Of a stretch of 64,000 nt of DNA, positions 10,449 through 20,993 are shown in pieces. Both the position numbers and the translations under genes were made by a program. The DNA is from Eublepharis macularius (taxonomy: Eukaryota; Chordata; Lepidosauria; Squamata; Eublepharidae), in assembly GCF_028583425.1 (NCBI RefSeq), contig NC_072800.1, positions 10,925,001 to 10,989,000 of the forward strand, written 5' to 3'. Each line of letters starts with the position of its first letter. The first letter of the stretch is position 1. The notes under the pieces were generated by a model, which saw nothing but the letters and a program-made list of their open reading frames with translations, searched no databases and had not been told where the DNA came from.

Positions 10449-11313
10449 CTCTCTACAGCTGAAACACAGGAGTTTAAGATGGTGTGCGGGCAGATACTTC
10501 ATAAATAGACTAGCAATAGAGCCCGCTGTGAAAATAAATACAATGGACCCCACAGCCACTGCAGAGGTGGTGAGAAGGCTGTGGGGGGGCTCCCCCACAC
10601 TGCACCTCCCTGCTGGCTTTGCAACCTCTCAGAGGCTGTACCCAGCACAGAGGCCTGCCATACCAACAACTCACTTTTTATCCTCGTATAGGCGCACACG
10701 CAGGGCCTCCAGTTCACCTGCACCAGGATAAAAAGTGAGTCATTGCCAATACAGTTCAGCTTTTATGTACAGGATTACAGATTGCAGAAACAACAGATCT
10801 GCTACTTTCAGGAGGGCTGAAGTTAAAAATCCCATAGTCTCCTGTTGTCTGTGATGAAATGTACATATTTGTCAGCAAACATACAATATATTTGTTCTGA
10901 GTTTGCATAATTAAGTCTTATTCTCAGGCAGAAGGACAAGGAGTTAAGCAAGATGCAGACCCCTCGCTCTTTTTACAGCCTTCTTTTTCAGGAAATGGCA
11001 GCATGAGAAGAGAGGAGATGATCTTGAAGCCAGAAGCTGCTAGTGGAGGAAACAGGCTCAGATGTGTTTGCTCAATTTGGGGCGTGAATGGAGGCTTTGC
11101 CCAAAATCCTTCTAAATCTCCCCCAGTCCCGGACCGCTATTTCTTCCTGTTTGCAGTGCCAGTGTAACCCTTGTCCACTAGAGGGAGATAAAGAGTTGGG
11201 GTAGTCCTTATAAGGAAAAAAGGCAAAATTTTCCTTGAGAGACTGGAGGCCTGAAGCTGCAGGGAGAAGCACTCTCGCGCCTCAGAAACACTCCTTTCAT
11301 GAACTCTCTATTA
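10449..11313. other. No recognised feature
   Basis: Intron sequence between repeats. Open frames here are short and without motifs. Confidence 0.45.
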
Positions 11314-11654
11314 ATGTTGTAGACTCCTGTGAAGAACAGAAGGCATCCCTGCGCAGAGCACAGCTACAAGTTGCTGCATTTCAAGGAACAGGCTAGTAGA
11401 TGTCAGAAAGACGGAGACCTGGGTCTGCTTGAGCAAAACAGGCCCGTTTTGTTACATGATCGTTGCATATGCTCTATTATTGCATTGTTCCACATAAGAT
11501 GTTTTCTTTTCCAAGTCTGTTCATTGTTATTTTTTTATAAACACAAGTGTCACTCACAAGGTGGGATCACACTGTCATAGACATGAACTCTCCCAGTTCT
11601 CAAATTAGATATATCTATTTATTTGATATTGTTCCTTGAACAAAACAGGTTACA
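11314..11654 (+). repeat. Putative 5' LTR of the gag-bearing retroelement
   Basis: Inferred from position: a primer-binding site begins nine bases after a TTACA end at 11650-11654, and a TGT start is available near 11314-11318. I see no matching 3' LTR in the window, so the left limit is a guess. An ATTTGATATTGTTCC stretch sits near the right end. Confidence 0.3.
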
Positions 11655-11663
11655 GAAATATTT

Positions 11664-11681
11664 TGGCACCCGAACAGGGAC
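11664..11681 (+). other. Retroviral-type primer-binding site (tRNA-Lys3-like)
   Basis: TGGCACCCGAACAGGGAC differs at one base from the tRNA-Lys3 primer-binding sequence used by several retroviruses. It sits 73 bases before the gag start codon, which is the right place for reverse transcription priming. Confidence 0.75.
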
Positions 11682-11754
11682 AGTGCTGCCTTGTGATTTT
11701 AGCATTTATACATTTTACTATTCTTAAGCAACTTGCAGTATAATCTCAGCTAAA

Positions 11755-12377
11755 ATGGAGCTGTGTAAACTGTACAAATTGGATCCAGATCGCTCTGTTA
11801 GGCTGAGTGGAGTATTGTCAACTGTGTCTGATACAGATTTGGAATGTTCCTTAAGTAACTTTGGTACCGTCAGCAAATATAAAAGGATGCCCGGTGCCAA
11901 AGTAGGAATGGTATTGTGTGAGTCTGAAGAGAAATTCTCTGCCCAGTTATTGGCAAAAGCCTGTAACACCTGTAAGTTAGAAAATCAGTGGGTAGTAACA
12001 CCCATTAAGCAAAGCTTAAAGCATAGTACCCCACAAAAGAATGAGAAGTGTACAAGTAACCTGTCCAAGTCAGGGGAGACAGCAGAAAGGGCATTTGGCT
12101 CTGTAACGGTTAGTAGAGATTTAATAGTGGAGGAAAATCCTAGCAAAGAGCCCTTTCTTATTCCACCCACTGTGGCTGTACAGGTACCTGAAGGAGTACA
12201 TAAAATGGTTGTGGAGCATGTTATAAAGTCATTAGCAACAGAAGGAAGTAGTTATAATCATGCTTCTTATAGATTAAGATGTTTTTCTGGGAAAATGCCA
12301 AAACCTGTAGGAGAACTAGATTTTGATACACGGAGATGGCAAATACATTTATTAGACGATTCTGAGATATCTGCCAC
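11755..12377 (+). pseudogene. PNMA/Ty3-like gag, N-terminal part
   Basis: Opens at an ATG in good context (TAAAATGG) and runs about 207 codons until a DNA transposon interrupts it. The N-terminus (MELCKLYKLDP, then VRLSGVLSTVSDTDLECSL) has the RRM-like layout seen in PNMA and ZCCHC12/18 proteins. Those are domesticated Ty3/Metaviridae gags. A later segment (FDTRRWQIHLL) precedes the capsid region. Gag proteins form the capsid of the element. Position after the primer-binding site, and the zinc knuckle and protease downstream, mark it as a retroelement copy rather than a host gene. It is not intact. Confidence 0.75.
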
Positions 12378-12597
12378 TAGGGTTACCAGGTCCAGGTTGG
12401 GAAATTCCTGGAAATTTGGGGGTTGGAGCCGGGATAATGTGGGGTTTGGGGAGGGGAGGGGCCTCAGAATGGTATAATGCCACAGAGACCACCCTCCAAA
12501 GCAGCCAATTTTCTCCAGGGGAACTGATCTCTGTCGCCTGGAGATCAGTTGTAGTTCCGGGAGACCTCCAGCCACCCCCTGGAGGCTGGCAACCCTA
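12378..12597 (+). mobile_element. TAGGGTTGCC hAT element inserted in gag
   Basis: Termini TAGGGTTACCAGG and CTGGCAACCCTA. The body matches other family copies (TTCTCCAGGGGAACTGATCT, then GGAGATCAGTTGTAGTTCCG). Flanking octamers (TCTGCCAC and GAAGAAAC) do not match, unlike other copies. The insertion splits the capsid coding region. Confidence 0.85.
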
Positions 12598-13207
12598 GAA
12601 GAAACGCAAATTGTTGGAGAGCCTCTTGCCTCCTGCTCTGAATGTAGCTTTATAGGCAGGAAATTGCGCCACAGCACAGGATTGCTTAGCAGAACTAGAG
12701 AACGCTTTTGGGGGGGTACTGCAACCGCAGATGATTTATATGCAGAGTTTTTGGAGACTTATCAAAAGAATGCAGAAAAGTCCTCAGAATATTTATATAG
12801 TCTGAATTGCTGCTGGAGGAAAATAGAGAAGGGAGAGGATTGGCGGGACAAGAGTGATTTGCCCCTGATAAAACAATTGATCCGTGGATGCTGGGATGAA
12901 GTTCTTATTATGCAACTCCATTTGAGGGATTGTTTAAGCCATGGAGATAAAACCTCTATCTCTTATTCAAAGATACTGTATAAAATTTGTTCTATGGAAG
13001 AAGAAAATGAAGCTAAAGCATGCAGAAAGGCAAAACAGTTGGGAAGATCATCCGCTAAGGTATATAATAATTTCTGCTAATCAGTGGAGCCTAAGATCAC
13101 CGAGGAAAATAGTATGGAAGAGAAAGAAAATATTGCCTCCCTAAGGAGCAGATTAGCTTGTCATGAGAGTGCATTTGTCAAACAAGTGGACAGTCAAATA
13201 AAGGATA
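12598..13207 (+). pseudogene. Retroelement gag, capsid part, with stops and frameshift
   Basis: Continues the gag. The capsid C-terminal helices are recognisable (DDLYAEFLETYQKNAEK, then LIRGCWDEVLIMQLHL), similar to PNMA/ZCCHC capsid domains. Breaks seen: a TAG at 12653-12655, a frame change at or near the seven-G run 12710-12716, and a TAA at 13078-13080. The copy cannot make a full protein. A G-run frameshift may also be an assembly error, but the two stops are independent. Confidence 0.75.
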
Positions 13208-13215
13208 CTAAAATG

Positions 13216-13568
13216 CAGGGGTGGGCAAATTGCGGCCCGCGGGCCACATGCAGCCCGCTACAGAGCCACATGCGGCCCGCCAAGACAGTCACCTACCGGG
13301 TGCCTGGCACCAAAAGAGCAACGCTCTGCAGCTTTTCTCCCTCACATAGCTTGCAGCTATAGATGATATGAAATTAGCACAATAAATAAATTGAATAAAA
13401 CTACCACTATTTTATTTAATTTATATTTATTGATTTTTATGATACAATTCATACCTTTTCTGAAATGCAAAGTTAACTAATGAATGCAATCATTTTAAAA
13501 GGTGCGGCCCTCCGCTAACATCCGCTCCAACAAAGTGGCCCCCGAGCCAAAACAATTGCCCACCCCTG
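13216..13568. mobile_element. hAT non-autonomous element (CAGGGGTGGGCAAA termini) inserted in gag
   Basis: Termini CAGGGGTGGGCAAATT and AATTGCCCACCCCTG with a perfect 8-bp duplication CTAAAATG (13208-13215, 13569-13576). The interior has repeated GCGGCCCGC blocks and an AT-rich centre. The gag frame before and after it agrees once element plus duplication (361 bp) is discounted, so the insertion came after gag. Confidence 0.95.
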
Positions 13569-13576
13569 CTAAAATG

Positions 13577-13966
13577 GAAGCTAACTGTCCTCTGAAAAAT
13601 ACAGCTTCTGTGTCCCATCGCTCTACTCAGGCTCCAATGAAGAAGCAATTCAGTGAATGGTATTTTTGCTATCAGTGTGGCCAGGATGGACATTTTCAAG
13701 TTGAGTGTACTTCCCCATCTGATCCAGAATTAGGGCAAACAAAACTCCTTTCCAGAAATAGGAGGAAAAGAGATGTCAGACAGGCTGTGACTCAAAAGAG
13801 GATTGTAGCCGGTACATCAACTGAGCTGGGTGTGGACCAGATAGTAAAGGAATTAGTAGGAGATCCATGTCATTCTCCTATTTATGTAGAAGGAGTGCAG
13901 TGTGAATGTCTTGTTGACACAGGATCTCAAGTTATTTGCATAACAAATGAATTTTATTCCCAACGT
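13577..13966 (+). pseudogene. Retroelement gag zinc knuckle and protease start
   Basis: A CCHC zinc knuckle (C-x2-C-x4-H-x4-C, CYQCGQDGHFQVEC) at 13667-13708 is the nucleic-acid-binding end of gag. The aspartic protease follows in the same frame, with the catalytic DTGS at 13916-13927 inside ECLVDTGSQVICITNEF. Having gag and protease in one frame without a slippage signal suits many Ty3-like elements. The frame is lost around 13966. Confidence 0.85.
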
Positions 13967-14427
13967 CTCCTCTCACGTTTTGTTGCAGCCCTTGCAGAAT
14001 GTACTCCAGGTCACAGGAGCAGGTGGGCCGGAGGTTCCTTATTTAGGAGACGTGTGTGTATCTGTAAAATTTGATAAACAGCGCTGTGGAAGTGACAAGA
14101 CACATCGGATTCTTGCCCTGGTCTGTCCTGACCAGGAGCCTAAAGCAGCTGTACCAGTAATTGGCGAGACCAATGTTTTAAGTCGGTTAGTAGAAGATTG
14201 CCAGAAAATGAGAAGGTGGCATTTTTCCCTAAGAAGTTGACAGTAGCTGCTGAGTGGGCCACAGCTTATGCTGAATTTAATGCAATGAAAAGAATGCAGC
14301 AGCAAGCTGTGGAGAGAGCTATTAAGGTAGCTGAAAAGAAACCTCTTACCATGAAGCCAGGAGAAGGAAAAGAACTGAAAAGGTGGATGAGAGTTACTGC
14401 CAATGCAATGAGTGCAAAAAGTGCAAG
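13967..14427 (+). pseudogene. Retroelement protease C-terminus and following segment, shifted frames
   Basis: After a frame change near 13966 the protease continues in another frame: VTGAGGPEVPYLGD, later PVIGETNVLSRLV, which fits the flap and C-terminal strand of Ty3-type proteases. A second frame change near 14210 leads to an Ala/Lys-rich segment (AAEWATAYAEFNAMKR) that ends by 14431. No reverse transcriptase or integrase motifs follow, so pol is deleted or was never copied. Confidence 0.6.
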
Positions 14428-15759
14428 GTAAGTATTCCAATATATATACTCCAAAAATACTCGGGACTATCCATCTGCACACATGTAGCCCCAGTGCATG
14501 GAATACAGTCCATACAACACATGTATAATAACATGCATATGAATACAAAGTTCGTCTTTCAAAATGTACAGTTCCAACGAGTTGTTTCTTCTTTCTTGCA
14601 GGCAAACCTGCCAATGAAGGGAGAAGAGGGTCCAACGGGAACCAGAAGGCAGATAAGGAAGCTCCCGGGCTGTTGGCAAAAACCGCTTACCTTGAGGTTT
14701 GAAAGGGGAGGCCAGGAACTTTTGTCATTGTTGCCAGCCTCCCTTGCAAATGTTTTTTTCCCCTCTATACATGCACGATTGTATACTGAGAGCTTCGAGG
14801 GAAGAGCTGGGCTGTGATTACATGATTCACGTGCCCAAGAATGCAGAAGAATTGCTCTGTCAGCCTGCGGCAAAAGAAAAGACCAGGGAAAGTGCAGTCC
14901 CAGAAAAGGTGCCCAAAAAAATGTAAGCCAAAAAGCCTGCAACCATTTTGAAAACGGAGACGTCTGGAGTCAAGGGGAAAAGCCACCCGCTTCAAGGATG
15001 GGTGGAAATGGCCTTGGATACCGTGCACAAAGAATGCAAAAGCAGCGCTACTTATGTGGTGGCTCGGGAGCCACGTGGTGCTTTGATATTAAACCTGTGG
15101 CTCTTCTGAGTATCGTTCCACCGATCTTCCACCTACCCTTTGTTTCAGGGGAGCAAGCAAATATAAAGAAGGTGATTATTTGTATCCTGGAAATTCTGTC
15201 AAGTCCTTGCCCGGTGGAATAAACAGTTTGTGTGGCAGTGGCCACTGTGGCACTAGGTAGCAGCCATGTTTTATCAGGGGGTTCCCTGTAACAGCGTGGA
15301 ACACAACTGTACGTTCCTGGCACGTGGTATGGGAGGTCAGATTTAAAATGGCATGAAGACTAAAGGTGGGTGACCAGAGCTGCCAGAGAAGAACGGGGCT
15401 GAGAGAGTAGCCAGGAAGGACAAAGATGACTAAAATGCAGAAATGAAGCAAACTATGGTGTGGTTTTTTTCTCTTGCTCACCCAGAATACTTAGAACTTG
15501 GATAATCCCCATAAAGTTGGCTGGCAGTTGTTCAGGCCAGACACAACAATGTGAAAACATAAGAAAATTCTTGAGATGCTCTCGGAAAGCCCACAAGTCA
15601 GGCATGAAGAAGGGGGGGAGGGACAGCGTTAACCAATACTTGGGTCAACAAGTGATCATGGGTTGTAGCAGAAACAAGGGGGGTATATAAATGGCCTTCC
15701 AGCCCCCAAAGTTGAATTTCTGGATGGGGCAGCTTGGCCCACACCATGTTGCCTTTCGT
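14428..15759. other. No recognised gene; possible retroelement 3' remnant
   Basis: Starts at a good donor (AAG|GTAAGTATT, 14428) followed by a good acceptor at 14601 (CTTTCTTGCAG). Beyond it are open but unrecognised stretches up to about 15115. No LTR, pol or env motif seen. Confidence 0.4.
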
Positions 15760-15993
15760 CGGGGCTTTTTTTCTGGGGAAAGAGGTGGTGGAACTCAGTG
15801 GGCTGTCCTCAGAGAAAATGGTCACATGGCTGCTGGCCCCGCCCCCTGATCTCCAGACAGAGCCGAGCGGCGCGGAGGGCAATCTCAACTCCCCTCTGTC
15901 TGGAGATCAGGGGGCGGGGCCACCAGCCATGTGACCATTTTCAAGAGTTTCCGGAACTCCGTTCCCCCGTGTTCCCCCTGAAAAAAAGCCCTG
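15760..15993. mobile_element. Foldback hAT element, perfect 8-bp duplication
   Basis: Ends CGGGGCTTTTTTTCTGGGG and GAAAAAAAGCCCTG with duplication CCTTTCGT (15752-15759, 15994-16001). Same palindromic arms as the other CAGGGCTTTTTTTC elements, with a short loop around 15865. Confidence 0.95.
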
Positions 15994-16001
15994 CCTTTCG
16001 T

Positions 16002-17614
16002 ATAAGGCATACTGTTCTGATAACATAAATGGGTCGGATCCCATGGCTTCGTTCTGCTAGTGGAGGCTATTTCCTCTGCCCACTCCAGCCATAAGACAAT
16101 CTTCCAGGAATGCTCTTTCTAGTAAAAGAAAGCAGAATACATCTGCAGTGTCCAACCTACAGGACATTTAAGCCAGATCTTACGGGAAACTTAATTACTG
16201 GACAGCCAAGTGTCCCGCCTATGATGCTTTAGTGTGATTTGATTAGTGGTAGAATTTGATAAACAACAGTGATTATATAGTCCCTTAAAGTGCTCAAAAT
16301 GCTTCACATAAATTATCTTCAACATCCTTACAAGAAGTATGTAAAGTAGTATTACTAGTTTCTTTTGGCAAATACTGTACGGTTGAGGCTACGGCGGATA
16401 CCAGTTTGCCTAAGGCAATCCAGGCTAGGTCAACCCTGCGTAGAAATTTAAACCAGGAACTTATCCCGATCAATGGCGCATTCTTGTAAATTGCAGTCAA
16501 TCTAATAAATTGGAGGGTGAGGAAATACTTCTGTAACATGTTCAGAATGAATGTATGTAGTGAATTAAAAGTGATGAGAGGGGAAAACCCATATACAGCA
16601 CCCGGAATTCTTAAAGGAAGGTGAACACAACTTAATAAATTATCAAGTAACAGCTTGTCTTAAGATATTTACAATACATTTTCAGAATTCTACCTGTCAT
16701 CTTTTGAACAACAGGGACAATTCCCTTAAAAGACAGCAGGCTTTCGTCTTCATGATGAAGATACTTCCTGACAAATATGATTCAGCAAAGACAAGATCAT
16801 ACCACCAGGAAGAGCCTGAAGAGAATAGCAAGACGGTTTCAGGGAAGGGTGATAGATCAAAAGCAGAGCAACTGCGCCGCACGCAGAATGTCCCAGGTTC
16901 CATCTATGGCATCTCCCCGTTTAAAAGGGATCTGGAAACAGGTGATGGGAAAGGTCTCAATCTTGAGAGGCCTGCCAACCTGAAGAGCCAACGCAGTCCC
17001 AAGTGGACAATACTGATCCCCCAGAAAGCAACTTCATACGTTCATGAAAGATGCCATTAATGGTCCATGGCACTGGACTCCACCCGTAGCCCCAAGCTTT
17101 CACACATCCAATTCAAAGTTACATTAAATCAAAAGTCATACAAAACAACATCACAGCAGAGTACCTCCTACATTTAAGGACCTGTTTAGAACTCAACTCT
17201 GCACAGAGAGCTGTGCGTGTCTCTTTACAGGGTGCTCAAAAAGAAAGGGTCTCCTTGTGGGCATTTTCATAAACGACTCCCATCAGTTAGATTGGTTGCT
17301 TTACAGTTGAAAATGGTCACAAAATGACCTACCACTCCGATCCAGCCATGTGATGCATTTGTGCATGTGATGTTTGTGTAAAGCAATGTGGCCGAGGAAT
17401 AATTCTGTCTCTGGCAAATTCTCTACAGACTTACGCGATCCCATCAGATGGAATTCTAGATTGCCTACAAAGAAGGGTGCACGCTTCCTTCCTTCAGTGA
17501 TGAGTAACAAGATTTGCAAAGAAAGGCTAGGAGAAAAAGACTAATTCATAATCTGAAAGATGCTCAAAAGGATGAGCTGTGCACCAGGAAATTCTGTGTT
17601 CCTAACTTGTCTTA
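16002..17614. other. No recognised feature
   Basis: About 1.6 kb of intron. An open stretch at 16704-17060 (118 residues, rich in Lys, Gln and Ser) has no domain that I recognise. Confidence 0.45.
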
Positions 17615-17698
17615 CAGTGAAATCCTAAGCAGTTACTCCAGTCTAAGCCCATTGATTTCAATGGGCTTAGATTGAAGTAATTCTGCTTAGGATTTCAT
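17615..17698. mobile_element. Short palindromic element (GTGAAATCCTAAGCAG)
   Basis: GTGAAATCCTAAGCAG, TACTCCAGTCTAAGCCCATT and GATTTCAATGGGCTTAGATT form a near-complete palindrome of ~84 bp. Further copies at 19151-19216 and 50164-50510. Confidence 0.85.
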
Positions 17699-17870
17699 AG
17701 ACTCATAGGGTTGGAAGGTTCCTCTGGGGTCATCTAGTCCACCCCCTGCACAATGCAGGAAATTCACAGTTACCTCCCCTCCCTACACACACAGTGACCC
17801 TTACCGCATGCCCAGTTAATCTCTGCCCTAGAGCCACCCCCTACCCTGCTGAATCTGATACTTGGAAGGG
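17699..17870 (-). repeat. CR1 LINE 3' end
   Basis: Reverse complement of the CR1 terminus: CATAGGGTTGGAAGG, then GGGTCATCTAGTCCA and CTGCACAATGCAGGAAATTC. It abuts the palindromic element directly. Confidence 0.75.
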
Positions 17871-18343
17871 AGAACACAAATGCTTTCACATGGAAGCTTC
17901 CAAAGAGGAATGCATCCGCTTCGGCTTCCAAATGGCAGTGGGGTGGGGGTGGGGGGGAGTCTGGAGCTTGCACATTATGATGTTTTGTAATCAACATTTT
18001 TCCTGGTTTGCCCAGTCCTCAATATGCTGTTTCTCAAACTTGTTTTATTCCGATCTTCTTGGAAAGAACACAGCCCAGGTGTGTTATTAGACCATCTGGA
18101 AGGAATGGTGTGCATTTCCTTGCCCTGCTAAGGCACCGCCCATGTTGGTGCCATTTTCCTGTTGTCAGCCCCTCGCAGGCACCATTTCCCCGGCATTTTT
18201 TCCCAGCTGCACCACCGGAGAGCTTTTTGAGATATTTTTCATAAAATGCACTATAGCATTATAGTGCTACACTGTTATAGCAACACACCGCTATAGTACT
18301 ATAATGATCTATCACCCCTTAGCTATTTCAATTTTCAATAGTA
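17871..18343. other. No recognised gene
   Basis: Intron sequence with a CTATAG-rich imperfect hairpin at about 18250-18310 (CACTATAGCATTATAGTGC). Confidence 0.4.
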
Positions 18344-18455
18344 TCATTAAAGAGCTATAATGCATATATGAAGAAAAGAATAAAAGGGTGGGTTGTGAGT
18401 CATTAAAGAGCTATAATGCATACATGAAGAAAAAAAATGAAAAGGTGGGTTGTTA
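18344..18455. repeat. Two-unit tandem repeat, 56-bp period
   Basis: TCATTAAAGAGCTATAATGC, then ATGAAGAAAA and GGTGGGTTGT, occurs twice back to back with few differences. Confidence 0.9.
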
Positions 18456-19022
18456 CCACGGCAGCCATGATGACCACACTTCCAGCTGCCCATGTGCAGC
18501 TGCTGCAGAGCACACGGGGGGAAAGTCGAGGGGAAGATGGGGGGGGGGGGGTTGAGTATGTGAAGGACTCCCTAAGTCCGCAGACAAGAAAATCATCTAT
18601 AATTCTTTGGGGGGGGGAGAAAACCCACAGAACTGCCCAACACACATCTCATTGGCTTCACATGTCAAGGGCTGCTGAGCATCCATCAATTAAAATAGGA
18701 GAGAGAAACTGAGGGGAAGGGAAACCAGCCTACTCAAGAGCCTAGGCACTTGCCGTATCCTAACGGGTGTGAGGTTTGCATCCCTCTGCCCCAGCCTTAC
18801 ATACTTCATTGGGAAGAGGGCAGTCAAAATGCCTTCCAGACCTGAAGTGCAGCACACAGGCCAGCGGCACAAGATTTCCTGCTCCTTACCTAGCCCCAAG
18901 GATTAGCTGCCTTGGACTGTTGCACTGCAGACGGAAAGGATTCTCCCAACTGTATCCACTACTCACCTACAGTTCTTCACAGCCCCCCAACTTGCAAGTT
19001 TGTGTTTGTGTGTGCGTGTTCC
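18456..19022. other. No recognised feature
   Basis: Mixed intron with poly-G runs at about 18540 and 18609 and a short GT-rich stretch at about 19003-19019. Confidence 0.4.
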
Positions 19023-19150
19023 TAAGGGCCAAGCGACAAGTGACGAACGACACTTGAACGGCAAGTGAACAGACTCACGTGTACTCCTCCCTGTTCACTT
19101 GCCCTCCACTCGATCACGTAGGGCCAAGCTACAAGTGATGAACGACCCTT
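19023..19150. mobile_element. Partial GGGCCAAGC foldback elements
   Basis: GGGCCAAGCGACAAGTGACG starts one arm at 19027 and GGGCCAAGCTACAAGTGATG starts another at 19122 in the same orientation. Between them is the ACTTGAACGGCAAGTGAACA core seen in the full copy at 38566-38726. Confidence 0.65.
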
Positions 19151-19216
19151 GTGAAATCCTAAGCTACTCTGATTTCAATGGGCTTAGACTGGAGTAACTC
19201 TGCTTAGGATTTCACT
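19151..19216. mobile_element. Short palindromic element (GTGAAATCCTAAGC)
   Basis: Same palindrome as at 17615, with part of the left arm deleted (GTGAAATCCTAAGCTACTCT … AACTCTGCTTAGGATTTCAC). Confidence 0.8.
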
Positions 19217-19220
19217 GCCT

Positions 19221-19530
19221 CTTTTTGGACTCAAAACATCATCTTCCATAAAAAGAATGAGACTTAAAAAAATTTAAATACCTGTAAGCGGCCTCTATAT
19301 CTCTGCATTTGATGCTAAAAATGCAAAACAATTGTAGGACTCTCTTGATTTATTCCCCTGTTGGCTCGTTTGGCAAAAATTTCCTTGTCAATTGGAGGAA
19401 TAGCTTCCCTGCTCTGGTCAGCCTCCTTATGAGAAGACGGTGGGACTGCTCTGTTTTCTCCACCTCTTCCACAGGACCCTAAAGGAGACACGGTTGACAG
19501 GAACCACCTGTCTTGTTGACAATATAATGA
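19221..19530 (-). repeat. Uncharacterised dispersed repeat, copy 2, with coding relic
   Basis: Reverse-complement partner of 7753-8050. On the minus strand it lies inside an uninterrupted 191-codon frame (19890 to 19315). Its C-terminal part shares GGEN..V...SSHKE.D with the other copy. Upstream the frame is Cys- and Arg-rich and unrecognised. Confidence 0.6.
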
Positions 19531-20139
19531 AACCCTAAGGGTGACTCTAGAGGACACATTTCTATGGGCATGCGTGAGTTTTAAGGTGCCCTGCGCAGTC
19601 ACACAGCAGCTGAGGGGAATTGCTTCCTTTTTAAAAAGGAGAGCTAAAAGGGGCTCATAACAGCACTGCGGAGGGTGGCAAGGCGCCTGCCCTCTTCCCA
19701 GTGCTGCTTTCTTGCAAGAAAAAGGGGTGCAAGGGGAATTATTTTGCTGATTTTGCTGTTCCACGTGAAGAATCTCCCGCAGCTCTGGGAAAAGGCAAGC
19801 GGTTTCCTCCTCTTTTGGCTCTATTCTGAGTGAATTTGATCTCCCCTTTTTAAAAAGTTCTCCTCTGCTATATTTGACTGTGCAGAACACCTTAAAACAA
19901 GTGCATGCCCACGCAGAAGTATATTGTTTAGAGCCGCCCTAAGTGGAATTTAAGAGTAACTCCAATTCCTTACATCAACACATCATTTGGGCCTTGAACT
20001 CTGCTGCCATCTAGTGGACTAAAGGAGCAGAAACAACAATAGTGATTGATTACTGGAACCGGATATTTTGAGTGTAGAACTTGTCACAACATTGAAGCGT
20101 TTAGCGATAACAAAAGTAGAGACACATCTGATAGCCAGG
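19531..20139. other. No recognised feature beyond the open minus-strand frame
   Basis: 19531-19890 continues the minus-strand open frame noted for the repeat. The rest shows nothing assignable. Confidence 0.35.
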
Positions 20140-20295
20140 GCTGCTCTACAGGTACCCAGCTCTATATCTGATTATCCAACTCCCCTGGTGATGAAGCAGA
20201 AGTAGTGAGTCACTGTTTGACAGCTGTTGTCAACTGACTGAAAGCAAACAAATTGAAATTGAACCTAGACAAGACAGAAGTGATGTTGGTTGAAA
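20140..20295 (+). pseudogene. L2/CR1-clade LINE reverse transcriptase relic
   Basis: One frame reads GTQLYI, stop, then VVSHCLTAVVN, stop, LKANKLKLNLDKTEVMLV. This is the conserved block just after the reverse transcriptase active site in L2-like LINEs (…W-x-x-x-N-x-L-x-L-N-x-x-K-T-E). Two in-frame stops show it is dead. The YADD catalytic part is upstream and not preserved. Confidence 0.8.
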
Positions 20296-20993
20296 AAGCA
20301 GAGCTCTTGAAGGAGAAGAAGGTTTCTTGGTTGAAATGCTGCTTGCAATAGCTCCGTGTCTGACCTCCCCTGAATGAACTGTGAGGGAAGAGATTTTCTT
20401 TATTCTTTTCTTTTGTAATCAAGCCCTCATTACTCAAACTGGCACAGCACAGGAATACAGGAGGAAATTTGGAGGGAGAAATGAAAAAAATGCAAGTGGA
20501 ATTTGGGTACCCGTTGCAAATTATAGACGAGGAAATATAAACAGTTATCACAGGCTGTAAGTCAATCAAATGAACGTTCTGCTGTGCCAAAGAATTCCAG
20601 GAATTGCCCCACAGCCGTCTCGTCAGTCACTCCCCCCAAGCCGGTTTTGTCAGTGCTGGAATTATTCAAGTCATCCTGGTGGAGGAGGACTTTTTTCTAA
20701 TATTAAATGAACTATCATTTCCTTTAAAATAGGAGGGAGCAATCTCAAATGAGATTGGATTTTTAAAAATTGTATACCCATCTTTCCAAAAATTGTTCAA
20801 GGCACATAAAAATATTCAAAATAAAGTAACATGGAAAATATAAAAATATCAACAGCAAATAAATTATCTATAGCATAAAAATAGAATGTCCAAGTATTTC
20901 AGTAGCAGTAAAAAAAACATTTATCACAGTGGCAGATTAAAAACAAAAATAATTCAGCCAAAGGCAACACTTTTGAATGAACTTCCATATAAC
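20296..20993. other. No recognised gene
   Basis: AT-rich. The part at 20760-20830 (ATACCCATCTTTCC) resembles a common reptilian interspersed repeat but I cannot assign it. Confidence 0.4.

Noticed and set aside
14690..15115. Possible env or pol remnant after the protease
   Set aside because: Open stretches exist, but no reverse transcriptase, integrase or envelope motif can be seen.
20210..20590. 126-codon minus-strand frame
   Set aside because: Antisense to the L2-like reverse transcriptase relic, which explains the conserved sequence there.
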